Shown here: piece by piece, positions 13,561 through 24,669 of the stretch
Layout: each line of letters begins with the position of its first letter
Position numbering within the stretch: the first letter of the stretch is position 1
Assembly (NCBI GenBank): GCA_017590115.1
Contig: JAGGNK010003335.1
Coordinates: 2,108,001 to 2,172,000 of the forward strand
DNA length: 64,000 nt
From: Montifringilla adamsi
Taxonomy: Eukaryota; Chordata; Aves; Passeriformes; Passeridae
Reading direction: 5' to 3'
Translations under genes and position numbers: made by a program
The notes under the pieces: model-generated
What the model saw: only the letters and a program-made list of their open reading frames with translations
Told to the model about the DNA's origin: nothing
Databases searched by the model: none

Positions 13561-14236
13561 GCTTCAAGGACCATAAACTTCTATCAGAAGAATTTACATT
13601 AAGTAGCATGAATAATGTCAAATTTATGCAAAATGTAAGAGAATTGCTTCAGATTAGCTGTAATTTTGATCAGTTGTACTCTAAAATGGAGGAAAATCCT
13701 TCACAGATATGTGAAGCAAAATCCACTATTTCTGTAACAGAAGGAGGAAAAGCAACAAAGCCACAGAGGTACTGCACATATTGTAAGAAAGTCTTTAAGC
13801 AAATGCAAACTGGCAGAATGAAACTATCTGAATATAGGGAAGAAAGAACAAAATGAGAAAGATCAGATGAAAATCGTGCTGTTCATATAGCTAAGGTCAC
13901 TTCAACACCTACTGAAAACAAGAGAGACTGCAGGCTGCAAGAGGTTTTCTTCATTCTGATCTCTCAGCATCTGATACTGAAAGCAGCACCAGAAATACTG
14001 AACATCTGTAAGCTTTAAAAAATTCTATCACTCTACCAAACTGGAGAGGTTTTGTGAGCATTGTGGCTGCTACAGCTAATGAGAGCCCATTCCAGAAGCC
14101 AATCCCCTCTGAACGACAGGAACACTTCTGTTCCAAAAAGTGTTTTGGTGTTGGAATTTATCTTTACCCTGGAGAAAGTGAAAACACAGGTACAACCTCA
14201 GCCTTCAAAGCTGCAGCTCTCCTGGGTCACCACTGA
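13561..14236 (+). pseudogene. decayed coding-like segment with cysteine-pair motifs (unrecognised)
   Basis: I cannot name the parent gene. Frame A (13561-13853) starts directly after a splice-acceptor-like pyrimidine tract (TTCCTTGTTTTCCCATGTTTAG). It reads as a charged, soluble protein ending in RYCTYCKKVF (Cys codons 13773 and 13782) and SEYREERTK, then TGA at 13854; the same frame stays protein-like to about 13940. A frameshift leads to frame B at 13943-14008 (SDLSASDTESSTRNTEHL), then TAA. Frame C at 14008-14073 reads FYHSTKLERFCEHCGCYS, with CxxCG at 14053-14067, then TAA. Frame B resumes and reads RQEHFCSKKCFGVG at 14114-14155. CxxCG followed by FCSxxC resembles an FCS- or MYM-like zinc finger split by frameshifts; that is inference. 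It could be an old retrocopy, a dead exon of a lost or neighbouring gene, or a chance run of open frames. With two stops and at least two shifts it cannot make one protein as it stands. Confidence 0.4.
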
Positions 14237-14549
14237 CCACTTTCCCCATCCAGACCTGTTCCCTTTTGCCACCACCAGAGACAGCAACAAAAAGGCAGAA
14301 TTGTCACACGTGCACAGAACACAGGAATATGCAAAAGACTTCCACATGTCAGAGATGGAAATATTTTCCAAGGCACCACACACACAAAGCAATGTGTGCT
14401 TTAGCTCACTGTGCAGCACACAAGTGGCTCTGTTTGCAAACCCTCCCTGCCAGTGGCCATCAGAGGAGTCCTCACAGACACTACACGTCCCCCGTGGTAC
14501 AGAGAAAGGACTGAACATCTCAGCTCTGATTCCTATGATTTTCAATTAA
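14061..14549 (+). other. stop-poor region, longest open frame (162 codons), unproven coding
   Basis: This is the longest open frame in the window. It begins at TTG 14061; the first ATG is at 14079, leaving about 156 codons, and it ends at TAA 14547. Its N-terminal part overlaps the decayed segment in a different frame. Downstream, 14266-14514 is also open in another plus frame and 14198-14545 is open on the minus strand. Being open in several frames at once points to locally GC-richer, stop-poor DNA rather than selection on one frame. No domain, signal peptide or membrane segment is recognisable. It may still be the 3' continuation of the decayed gene copy. Confidence 0.2.
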
Positions 14550-16540
14550 ACTTCCTTTTCTGCTGGAACATGGATCACCTGCTCCACCACGCATACTTCT
14601 GTATTATTAATTTGTTAGCTTGCTGGAATCACAGTTGAAAACCTTTCAGCCTTGGTTTGCAGCAATAAATTCAACTGACAGCTGAAATTTGGAACGCTCA
14701 CTTAATATTGATTCTGAATGTAATAACAAGCGACATGACCTTTTGGAGGGTGTAAAATATGGCTGCCACAACATCTGTGCCACATTTCTTGCTGTGTAGT
14801 AATATGCTGGAACAGCATGGAGCTGGCACTGAAGTTAAGCTTCATTATCAAGCAGATCTCTCCATCTCTCTGGCTTCATTAAAAAAAAACCCACAGAACT
14901 GTACTCCTCACCCCACCCCCAAAATGCTTCCCACATCCAGAACTCGTGCATACGTCATTGTTTCTGAGACCTAATTTATCCTGCAATAAGGAAAGAGATT
15001 TTGGATGGCTAAAAGAGACCCCCTGTGTGAAACACAGCAGTTCCAGCAGACTGAAAATCAGCACATCTTCAGTCAGACAGAAATCTTACATTGAGTATCT
15101 CCATCAAACATCTATTGAGTTATACTGTCTGCTATCTTCCTACCAAAAGGGAAATAAATACCTTTACATCTTTCCTAAAAGAAAAAATGCATTAGTAACC
15201 ATTTTTTGTGAGCTCTGACACCACAAATACGATTTTCATTTAGCATTACCCCAGGATACCTTGAACTAATTTGCTAGGCTGGATACAGGTTGGTACCTTC
15301 CAATAAATTCCTTTGAAGTGCTGCTATCTTTAAAATATAGTCCATATAGACAGAATATATTATTTTTGTATTTTTTAAAATTCAATTTAAACAACTTCAA
15401 ATAATGGAAGAAGCCTAGCAGAGTTTCAAAACCCCAATTCTACTACAAAAACCATACATCCCTCTTCAAGTATGATAAAGAACACTTCAAATATCTGCTG
15501 AATTTTTTTTTGCTAGCGTAACAAGTAAACTGAAACAATTAATCCCTTTATCCTTATGAAAAATGCCTATTTTATCTCTTAATGAATATGAAACACAATG
15601 AAGCAGATATTTACCATGACATTTTAATTTTGCATTTTGTGATTTTAGTTTCTGCACTGCCAAACACTTGGTAGCAGCTAAAATTTTACATGTTTTAAAC
15701 TCATTGTTCGAGAAAAATTAAAAAAAAACCCTTTATATTAAAGCTTAAGGCACTCTAAAAATAGGTATGTGAAGGTTTTTGCTTTTTTTTCACTCTTCTA
15801 GGACATGTACCTGTACTGGCCTTGGGGACTGGGTTAACCTGCCCCAACCACATTATCACACCTCACAAAGTTACACTCTGAGAGCAAGAGAACTCTTCTT
15901 TTACTAAAAATTTCACAGAAACTAACAAGCAATGGAAATTTATAAAAATGCACCAGGTTTACAAATATTTTCCTTCAGATGTAATCCTGAGGTGATGGGA
16001 ACAGATGCCCAATATGTAAGTTTCAAAAGGCATTAAACATCACTGTATACATGTACTGATGCATATGGATTCACACATATGACATTTAATAAATACATGT
16101 ACATTTGATTATTACTGAAGGCAGATTGAATCACTGAGGACCAATATGTACAGTTTGAATTTCATTAAATCTATTATATATACATGCTAGCATAACAAAA
16201 TGGCTATTTCCTGTCTGCCTTTCTACTGCTGTAATCCTAATTTCATTTAATTGTAAGATCAGCACCTGAAGCAATCAATATTGTGATACAATAGATGAAG
16301 CTGAGACTATAACAAAACATGAAGCCTGAGCAAGATGTGAATTACTAAAAGAACTGTTAAATTATTTTAAATACCTTTGAAGGAGTTGGAGAAGAAAATG
16401 GAATACTTTAAAAGCCATAGCTGACCTTTGAGTTCCCCTCCATCTCCTACTTATTTACTCCTAATAAATCCCAGAAAAGTAGTAAAAGAGTTATTGAAAA
16501 ACCCAAAGATGCCATGGACTAGGTCTTTAGTCAAGGTTCT
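14550..16540. other. AT-rich non-coding block
   Basis: Only short overlapping open frames up to 90 codons (for example 14946-15218 +), with no motif that I recognise. Short poly-A and poly-T tracts lie near 14881, 15506 and 15720. No mobile element or RNA gene is seen. Confidence 0.55.
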
Positions 16541-16980
16541 ATGTTACACACAGAGTGTCCAAAACCTCCAGCAGTTTGATCTCTGCTGGGGCGTGTTTGA
16601 CACCCACACATTTGACCACTGTTCCCTTGAAAAGCAGCATTTTTAAGTCCTACTGATGGACTTGTGGGATCAGAGTCAAACACACATTTACAGCTTTGGG
16701 AAGGGTTTCTCACTGCAACTGTGAGAGACTTGAGAGCTGAACTGCCCAGCCAGCTTGGGAGCTTTGAGAGAGACACTAAATTCTCTGGGGTTGGTCTCAC
16801 ATCCCCTCAGAGGGTCACAGCCCCACTGCTGCCTTAACTTTTAGCTTTTATGTTTTTCAGATCCTGCCCTGCACCTGTGTACAACCTGAACTCCATACAG
16901 TGTTAGCAAGCTCTCCTCAGGGTTTGGTCAGACAAGACAATCCTTCCAGGCCTGGGAACCAAGGTCACCATCACAGCCTC
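16541..16980. other. GC-richer flank upstream of a solo LTR
   Basis: This 440-bp stretch is clearly GC-richer than its surroundings and adjoins the LTR directly. It could be the 5' part of the same LTR, a piece of retroviral internal sequence, or unrelated host DNA. I found no TG start with a matching target-site duplication, so I leave it separate. Confidence 0.3.
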
Positions 16981-17265
16981 AGGCCCTGAGAAGTACAAAC
17001 AAGAGTGAATTGGGAGGGGGAAAAAGCAAACTGGGGGAATGTCACTTCATTCCCTGAAGCTGTAATTGGACAATTAACCCCTGATATGCAAATTGACCAA
17101 ACTTGTATCTGTCTAAAAAACTCGTGACCATTGTCCATCTTGGGTGTAGCCTCTGCCAGGCTTTTGTCTGCCCAAGGTGTATCTGTCAAAGGCCTTTAAT
17201 AAATACCCACTTTATTCTTTTAACTCTGTCCAGCCTCTGTTCTAGGTAGCCCCTGCAAGGCATCA
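16981..17265 (+). mobile_element. solo LTR of an avian endogenous retrovirus
   Basis: The order of signals fits an LTR read on the + strand. A U3-like part contains ATTGGACAATTAACCCC and an ATGCAAAT octamer-like site near 17087. A weak TATA-like CTAAAAAA lies near 17114. A GC-richer leader follows, with AATAAA at 17199-17204 and a U5-like CTCTGTCCAGCCTCTGTTC. The text resembles passerine ERVL-type LTRs, from general knowledge. No gag, pol or env reading frame is adjacent, so it is a solo LTR or a fragment. The outer ends are uncertain: the 3' end may reach about 17340 and the 5' end may lie further upstream. No clear target-site duplication was found. Confidence 0.65.
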
Positions 17266-19689
17266 CCACAGCACAGCCCCTGCTGCCCTCCTTCCCGGGC
17301 TGCTGTGCACCCTTGGAGGCACCAGGAAGAGCAGAGGTAAACAAGCACCAATTGGATTACTCCTACAGCCTCAGCTGAGACAGAATTCAAGACTAATCTG
17401 ATTATATGTATATTACAAGCCACTAAGAATCTTTTGGCAATAATTACCAAGCTTCCACACATTAAAAAAGGGCATTTTATTTAGCACTGGGCTAATCTAT
17501 CAAGTGGTAAGCTTCAAAGGGAATGTTGGGGAAGGGAAAAAACTCGACAAACAAAAAAACCCCTGAAGTAGGTTTATAAAGCAGAGATATTTCATTTTTA
17601 TTGAATGGCAAAAAATTATTCCAGACTCTTAAATGCACTAAAAGACTTTCAAATAAAATACAATTTTTCCTCTCAAAGCTTAATTTCCAGTGATAAAACT
17701 TCCCTAAGTTCTAAAAGGCTCCATAGAAGCATTTGGAAATGCTGCCATTGTTTCTGATACACATTTCCAACTCAAGAGCTATGGTGGGTTTGGGTGGAGG
17801 GAAGGAATGCAAAATAGCAGTGCCTGACACCTGCCTTAAAAATTCATAGCCAAGACTATATGACAATTACATTCATGCTTTATAATTGCAACTAAAATTT
17901 GTCAAGCGACTAAGTATGAGCTGTGTGTTTGTTTATAGATAATACAAGGCTGAAAATGAAAAACTGAAGCAATAGAGTATAATGTTATAAGTGCATATGT
18001 GCTCATGCACATCTGTAAAACTCGATTTTTACCATAGCTGTCAGTAAATATATTAACATAGCCCCGGGGGTACAAGCACACAACACAGACTGAAACAAAT
18101 GTAAAGGAGGAGGAGCTGCAAGTGGAGCAGTCATACACAAGGGAAAACAAGAGGCACTTTGCACATTCCTGCCCTTAAGGGAGGGTTTTCAGAACCTTTC
18201 TCAGGTGTCTGTCTACTACTGTGCAGAGTTTGGGCAACAATCAGGAAGAAGTCCAAGTTAATTCAATGATCTGTGACATGACCACGGTCAGAAGGACTTG
18301 TAGGACTGGAAAAAAGGGCCATTGATTTACAGGGAAAGAGCAAGGGTGAGGAAGGGAGGAAATACCACTTGACTGCACTAAGTATCAGTTTGAAGAGATC
18401 CTGAAATGACCAAGTTTGGGATCCTGGGAAAGCCTGGGAAGGTAACTGGCAAAGATTTGGGACTCCTGAGCGTAGGCTTTGGTGCAGCCAGTGAATTGCT
18501 GCACAGAACATCCTGGCAGAGCTGTGAAGGTGATGCCCAGGAGCTGTGGCACACAGGGAGGAGGCAGCGAGGCAGGGATGGATGCACAGCACTGGATGGG
18601 GCTTGCCAAGATAGCTGAAAAAAGGTGAAGAAAGGATAAAGTGACTCTCATTTGGGAGCAATCACTGCCAGTCTCAGGGAAGGGATCAGCTGACTGGCAG
18701 CCCTACCAAAGCCTACTTTCTTTAGTTCTCTGAAATTCTGAGAGCTCTACTCCATGACCTGAGCCTCTGCAGCCAGCATGAGTCCATAACCACAATCTGA
18801 GTCCCCATACATAAACACCTCAAAGACAAAGCAGCCCCAAACCACTGAAAACAATTCTTCAAAGAATTCTCAGCTAAACTTCAGGGGACAGACTGTCAGA
18901 TAAACTCAAGAATGGTTATGTGTGTCTATGTTGTCTTCAAGCCTCAAAAGATTTCTTCAGAAGAGCTCTCCTGCATCAGCCTGAGTGCTCTTTTGAGAAC
19001 CACAACTGTGGAGACCATGCCCAAGCACAGGACTCCTTGAAGTTCTACCAAGATCCTGATCCTGTGGTCAAGATTTGTTTCAAAACATCTTTACATGACA
19101 GCCACAATCAATTCTGTTGTCCAAAAGTATTTTAGTTCTTCACATGAAGAAATCTGTTTCTAGGTTAGCAATGCTGTTGCTTTGAAAATTGTTTGTTTGC
19201 AAATGTTAAACTTATTTACCATAAAAGCTAAGTCAACGGAAGATTACAAGTAGGGTTACTTTTTCTTATCCACTTTCCTGAGAATATCTGCAAAGTGAGA
19301 CAAGTCTTGGGAATGTCCAAATTTAGGCTATGAATCCAAAGACCCTTCAAGTGACAGCAGTGAAAAATTAGCACCTCTGGTCTCCCAGTCCCCTCCATGG
19401 AAAAGCAAGGCAACAAGACAATTGATGCCAAAGGACAGAGCAGAGCAATTAACTTGTGAGAAAATTCCAAATGGAACACGCTTTTCTGGCTTAACTCAGA
19501 TGTTTAGGATGAGCTTCAACTAATTCTACTGATTCAATTAATTTTAAAAAAGTTACCTAATATAACTAGTACAGTAGTTACCTCTGCAGTTAATGGACAA
19601 AGATGCACATCAAAGCAGGGGCATTTCTCCCATGCCATCCCAAGATGGAGCATGCAGGATGGATCACTCCGTGCTTATTTTACTGATGA

Positions 19690-19950
19690 TTAACTTTGAT
19701 TAATAGCATATCGTTTATATTAGTGCAAATTGAGACAAGATTAATTCTATCTTTATTTCCTTATTTTCAAGCAATAAGAATCTTAAGCCCTCAGGCCAGA
19801 GGTTCTTTGGAGCCTATAGAATGGCAGAACAATGTAATTGGCCTTAGCATGTCACTTGTGCCACCTCCTTTAATCTCTAATATATTAGCATATGCCAGTC
19901 TTTATTACCCTGTTGAATCTGCTCCTGTTTACATCTACTGAGTCACGTAT
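19690..19950. promoter_or_regulatory. possible conserved non-coding element
   Basis: The stretch combines TAAT-type homeodomain-like cores (ATTAAT, GTAATTGG, TTTAATC), a retained CpG in GAGTCACGTATG near 19940 and no repeat signature. An 81-codon open frame crosses it (19696-19941) but shows no domain. The enhancer-like reading is a guess from composition only. Confidence 0.15.
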
Positions 19951-22627
19951 GTTCTGTTCTGTTAGCTCTGACTAACCCCCTTACTTGGTATTTTGCTTCA
20001 AGCTCCCACTCCTAGAAGGGGCTGATTATTTGAAAGCCTCACTGTTACAATCCCCCAAACTCCACGAAAAGGCTTTTTAAAAAGGATGCGGGTGTAGCCT
20101 AAGGATGTAAAATTAAAAGGCCTCTAAAAATAATCCATTTATAGAAAATAAGCTCATTGATATTGTCAGACTTAGTCCATAACCTGCCCTTCAAAATTCT
20201 TCTTATTTTTAGATCTGTTATTTAATTGTACATATACTTTAACCTTGTTGATGGAAAGAAATATGACAGCCAGAGAATCATCTAGACAAAACACCAACAT
20301 CTCATTTGCATGCTTACTAGTATTATGCATTGAAACATGAGGACTTCTTCTCCCCAGTAACCTCCCTGGCAGTGTCAGAGCATATTAGTGACTTCTCTGG
20401 GTATTTTTAGGCCATTCTTTCATTCCATTGTTTTTGTGTGTGGGGAAGCTTCTAACAGGCACAGTTGCACCCGCTTGCCAAACTCTGCTGAGCACTGAAG
20501 GCACGCTGGCTGTGCACAAAGGCTGCTCTGCCACACCACAAAACACAAACCCAGCTCCTTTCCCCACCACCTCTGGAATTTGGGCACACACATGGCACTG
20601 CAGAAGTGCCAGGATGGTAATCTCAGGCTGTGGGTGAAATTTCTCTGCCAAAGCTTTCTCATTCTATGCCTGTAGTAGATAAAGCTCGCTGTGGATGTTT
20701 ACTGTGGAGCTGGAGAATTCATCTACATATCTATTTGCATGCACATTTCAGTCAGTTGTAGGAAAAATAGCACAGGATTGGTAGAGCTCTCCATTGACAC
20801 ACTGAGCATGAACATTTATCCAGCAATCATAAATATGTATTATTCCCTCCCAGTATGCAAGTGGAGACCAGAATAGCAAAGAGTAGTGAAACAGACCCTC
20901 AGAAACCCACGGTTTCCAAGTATTTTTTTGGGAATAAGAACAAACACACACAGGACATACTCTGGAGCCTCTGTAACAATGCCTTTTCTGTACAGGTGAA
21001 AACTCACACAGTCAAGTGGAAAAATATTCCAAGCAGCTTATTAATCACAAATACAGAACAAATGTATCAGTGCAACTGAAAATCACCAATGCTAATGCAG
21101 AAGGCATCTCTGATTAGAAAATGCTCAAAAATGATTACACAGATGAGTAAGCCTGATTTTTGGGATCATCATCTTTCTGCATCTGACATGCAAATGTAAC
21201 TATTCTGATAAATCAGAGTGGGAAGTAGCATCAAAACACAAAAAGTTGTATTTTAGCTTAAATTGACCATTTTTTTTAGTGGGAAGCTGTGATGGACTGT
21301 ATGGTTATCTGCTGTCCACAGGCAGGTTACAAAGTGAAGATGCAAAACACGAAAACCATATTTTGCACGGAGGATCAAAAATTCTTCTTTTTAAACTGAA
21401 ACTTCCTAGGACCAATATTTGTGTAATATTGGGAAAAATTAAATTATATTCCTAGTTTAAAAGAGAAAAAAGAATAGAGAGAGCCAACAGAGGAGTAAAA
21501 TCATGAAAGGACTAGAAAAAAAACAACACAGAAGCCATTTGCTGCCAGTTCAAAGGACACTATATGTACAGAATAGTAAACATCACCCTTTTCTTGCCCC
21601 TGTTTCTCTGCTGAGCCATAATTATGCCACATTTCGCAGAAGGGCAGTGGGCTGACTGACAGGACACATCTCCTGGCTGGGCAGTGCACTTGGCACCTAG
21701 GGGCTGGAACACAGCGATCTCATCACCACGTTCCAGAGTGCTCTGCTGACAGCTGGCCTACCAAAAAACCACTTCCAGCTTGGCAAGGAGAAGGAAACAC
21801 AGCCCATGTAGCACATGCAATCCTCCTCATCCAGCAGATGAGTGAAGAGAAAGCTGCCATCACTGAGCTGAAGGGGGAATCAGGAGAGGGAAGAGCAGGA
21901 ACACCACTGGCACCTTACACTGGTAGCTCTGAGCCTGCAGCGTGGCCCTGCTGTTTCTGGAGGATGGGTGCTACTCAGCTAAATGTCTTCTCCTCTCAGT
22001 TTTAGGGAATGTTCTCCTGAAATGTCTTCCCAGATATGAGATAAGGTAATTCCCTGCAAAATTAACTTTATTACAATGTTAAGCACTTCTTAGGGTGGTG
22101 ATATATTTGAGCACAAGCAGGTGCTCACATCTGCTCAAGGTAAGGAGACTTGGATAAGTACATGGAGAACAAAAGCTGGACTGCTGGGGCCTGTTTCCAT
22201 GAATCCCTGATGCTCCTGCATTGTCACTTCCTATTTTGACCTCTCAGGAATCAATTAAAAACAGTTACATTCAGAAGGAGGCACTTCAATAGCTCTGCTG
22301 GCAGCAACACTTTGATTTGTTTGACATTTACTGGTCATCTGGTAAGCTCAACACTGCAAATTCTAAGTTGCAGGAATACACAACTAAGCATGGAAAAAAA
22401 CCCCAAATACAGCACCATGAGGCTGGAGGAACAAAGCAGCCATTCCAGCACTCTATTAAATAATTTGAGGCACAAACATGATCAAGGGAAGGATCAAGCA
22501 CTAGGGTTAAGTTGTGCTCACTGAAGTTCTTTTTCTTTTTCCTACACCTAATGTCTTAAATGGTAATGTTTCCAACTAAAAAAAAACAAGCCCCCATGAA
22601 ACCCTCAGTGCAAACAATATTTCTCTC

Positions 22628-22645
22628 TTTTTTTTTTTTTTTTTT
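22628..22645. repeat. poly-T tract (18 T)
   Basis: An uninterrupted run of 18 T follows a short CTCTC stretch. It could be the complement of a retroposon poly-A tail, but no recognisable retroposon adjoins it. Confidence 0.85.
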
Positions 22646-24599
22646 AATTAGGCCCCTCTTCCTGCAACACTTAAGAGTAACTTATCAGGCTTTTAACACA
22701 ATGCCATTAATAAAACATTGTCTGAAAATGAGGATTGAAATAATTAGAGCACCATGAAATCACATCTTCAAATCCCATTAACGCTGACTCAGACCATCAT
22801 TCAGAAAAGTTACAGAAAGCTCCTTGAAAACGACACTACTTTTAAACATTAAAGGATTCAAAACACTTTTCCATTTATTCCTTCTCTTCACTGGTGCTCA
22901 GTGTCCATTACCAGGATATAGCAACAGGTGCAGTACTAGATGTTTTTCTCAGAAATAAGAAACAAAAAAGACCTAGAACCAACTACTGATGAAGTCCAGC
23001 CCTGTACATTACCATTTATTTCTTAATATTACTCTAAACATATTTGCACATTGTAACAAATATTAAGATTCCAATGAAAACTTTCACCACCCAGATAAAG
23101 TTGCAAGGATCTGGAGACGTCAATGAAATTCTCAGGAAGCATCCCAAAATGATCAAATTCTCTTCCTTCTTTTATGACACCAAAGAATAAAGACTTTTCT
23201 CTACCCAGAAGTTTAAATGGTCAAAATTACTTTCATTTCTGAGCCCAACAGACAGAGTGGGAATCAAAGTATGGTTCAAAGGAACAGTGAGGTCCTCAGG
23301 CTAGCCCCAAGCACACTGAAGAACTGCAGCTGGTGAATTTTTTTCCTCAGTAAGTGCACTACTTACAGTTGTGCTTAGGTTTCATTTGAGAAAGACTATA
23401 AACCAAACTAAAATGATGCAGCTTACAAGTAGAAAAAAATTAAAATGTGTTTCCATTAAATGACAATTTCATATACAAAATGAAATTAATTAATCTTTTC
23501 CCCACCTTCTCTTATGTGTCATTGCATGTCCTTCTCTGCTTAGAGGCAGTGACAAAGTTTGGGCAGAATAATTTGCTTTATGGTTTATATCCTCACATGC
23601 CATAAAAATGAAAAGTATTAATAATTGTTACTGTTTTCCATTTAAGAAAACTTAAGACTAATCCCAAGAATATTAATCCAATTCTACTCCACAGTAAGGC
23701 TACAAACAATTATTGCATTACACAGAGCGTAAGGTCCTGTTTCACCACCCTGCACTTCTCTTTCCTCAGGTGTTTAGAGACCTATGACTGCAACACTCTG
23801 GATATGAATTAAGTACATCTTTATATTTGAGTCCCCTGTGCTGCAGAAGGCACAGTCCCTCTGCAGCCCTTGCTGCACAAGGTGATAGAGAGAACACCAA
23901 GGCACACGCATGGGAAGAGGGTGGCACAGATGAAGCACAGAGACATCCTGCAGGAGGCACCTGGATGTGGGAGCACTGACCTTGCACTCAGCAGTCCCAA
24001 GGGATGTTCAGGGGAATGACGGAAGGAGCCTCACGAGGAGAAGCTGATACAACAGCCCAACAAGCCCTCCCAATCCCTGCTGCCTTCCACACAGCCTGGT
24101 GTGGCAGAGCTGGGATCAGGAGTGGGGTGTGCAGGGACCAGGAGCACTCACTGAACAGCACATCAGTGCTTGACAACACCCTGGTGGCTCCACAAAGAAT
24201 GTCAAACGTTTTTACTAATATGGACCAGTGAGGCTGTCTCAAGTGCAGCATGGGGATAGTTCAGCTTTTATGTCCTCCTTTGACAATGATGTGCAGACCA
24301 GCAAGTTACACATGTTTTTAAGCATCTGCTTAAAGATGCTTTAAAAACTTCTGCAACAAAGAATTTTTCCTTCATCTACTAATGAACTATTTTGCAAGAT
24401 TAAAAAAATTCACTGTCTTCTACTTGTATTTTCCCTACTTAGTTAACTACAGTTAAGTACAGCAAAAACAGTCCTGCTACACAACATGAAGAGTCAAATA
24501 ATTATTACTGCTGGAGTAAATTTGGTTCAGTATTTGCATCTATTTGATGTCAGTGATGCTATAATGCACAGTAATCAGAATTTTGGCCTAATCCTGGGG

Positions 24600-24669
24600 A
24601 AAAAGAAAAGAAAACAAAACAAAAACCAAAAAACCCCCACAAGAAACAAAAAGAGATTTTTTTTTTTTT
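24600..24669. repeat. A-rich then T-rich low-complexity tract
   Basis: About 56 bp of A with scattered G and C is followed at once by 13 T (24657-24669). The opposed A and T tracts could pair as a hairpin. It is a low-complexity sequence with no linked element. Confidence 0.7.

Larger units (their letters stand above)
17266..24250. other. non-coding block with GC-richer islands
   Basis: No gene recognised. GC-richer islands lie at about 18170-18720, 20440-20640, 21690-21990 and 23820-24240. Each carries overlapping short open frames on both strands (up to 132 codons at 18263-18661, minus), as expected when stop codons are diluted. None shows a known domain, and the islands are CpG-poor, so they are not promoter islands. 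They may be old, unrecognisable CR1 or ERV fragments. A conserved-element candidate at 19690-19950 is listed separately. Confidence 0.5.

Noticed and set aside
18263..18661. 132-codon minus-strand frame
   Set aside because: Three minus frames and one plus frame are open at once in this GC-richer island, which points to stop-codon dilution.
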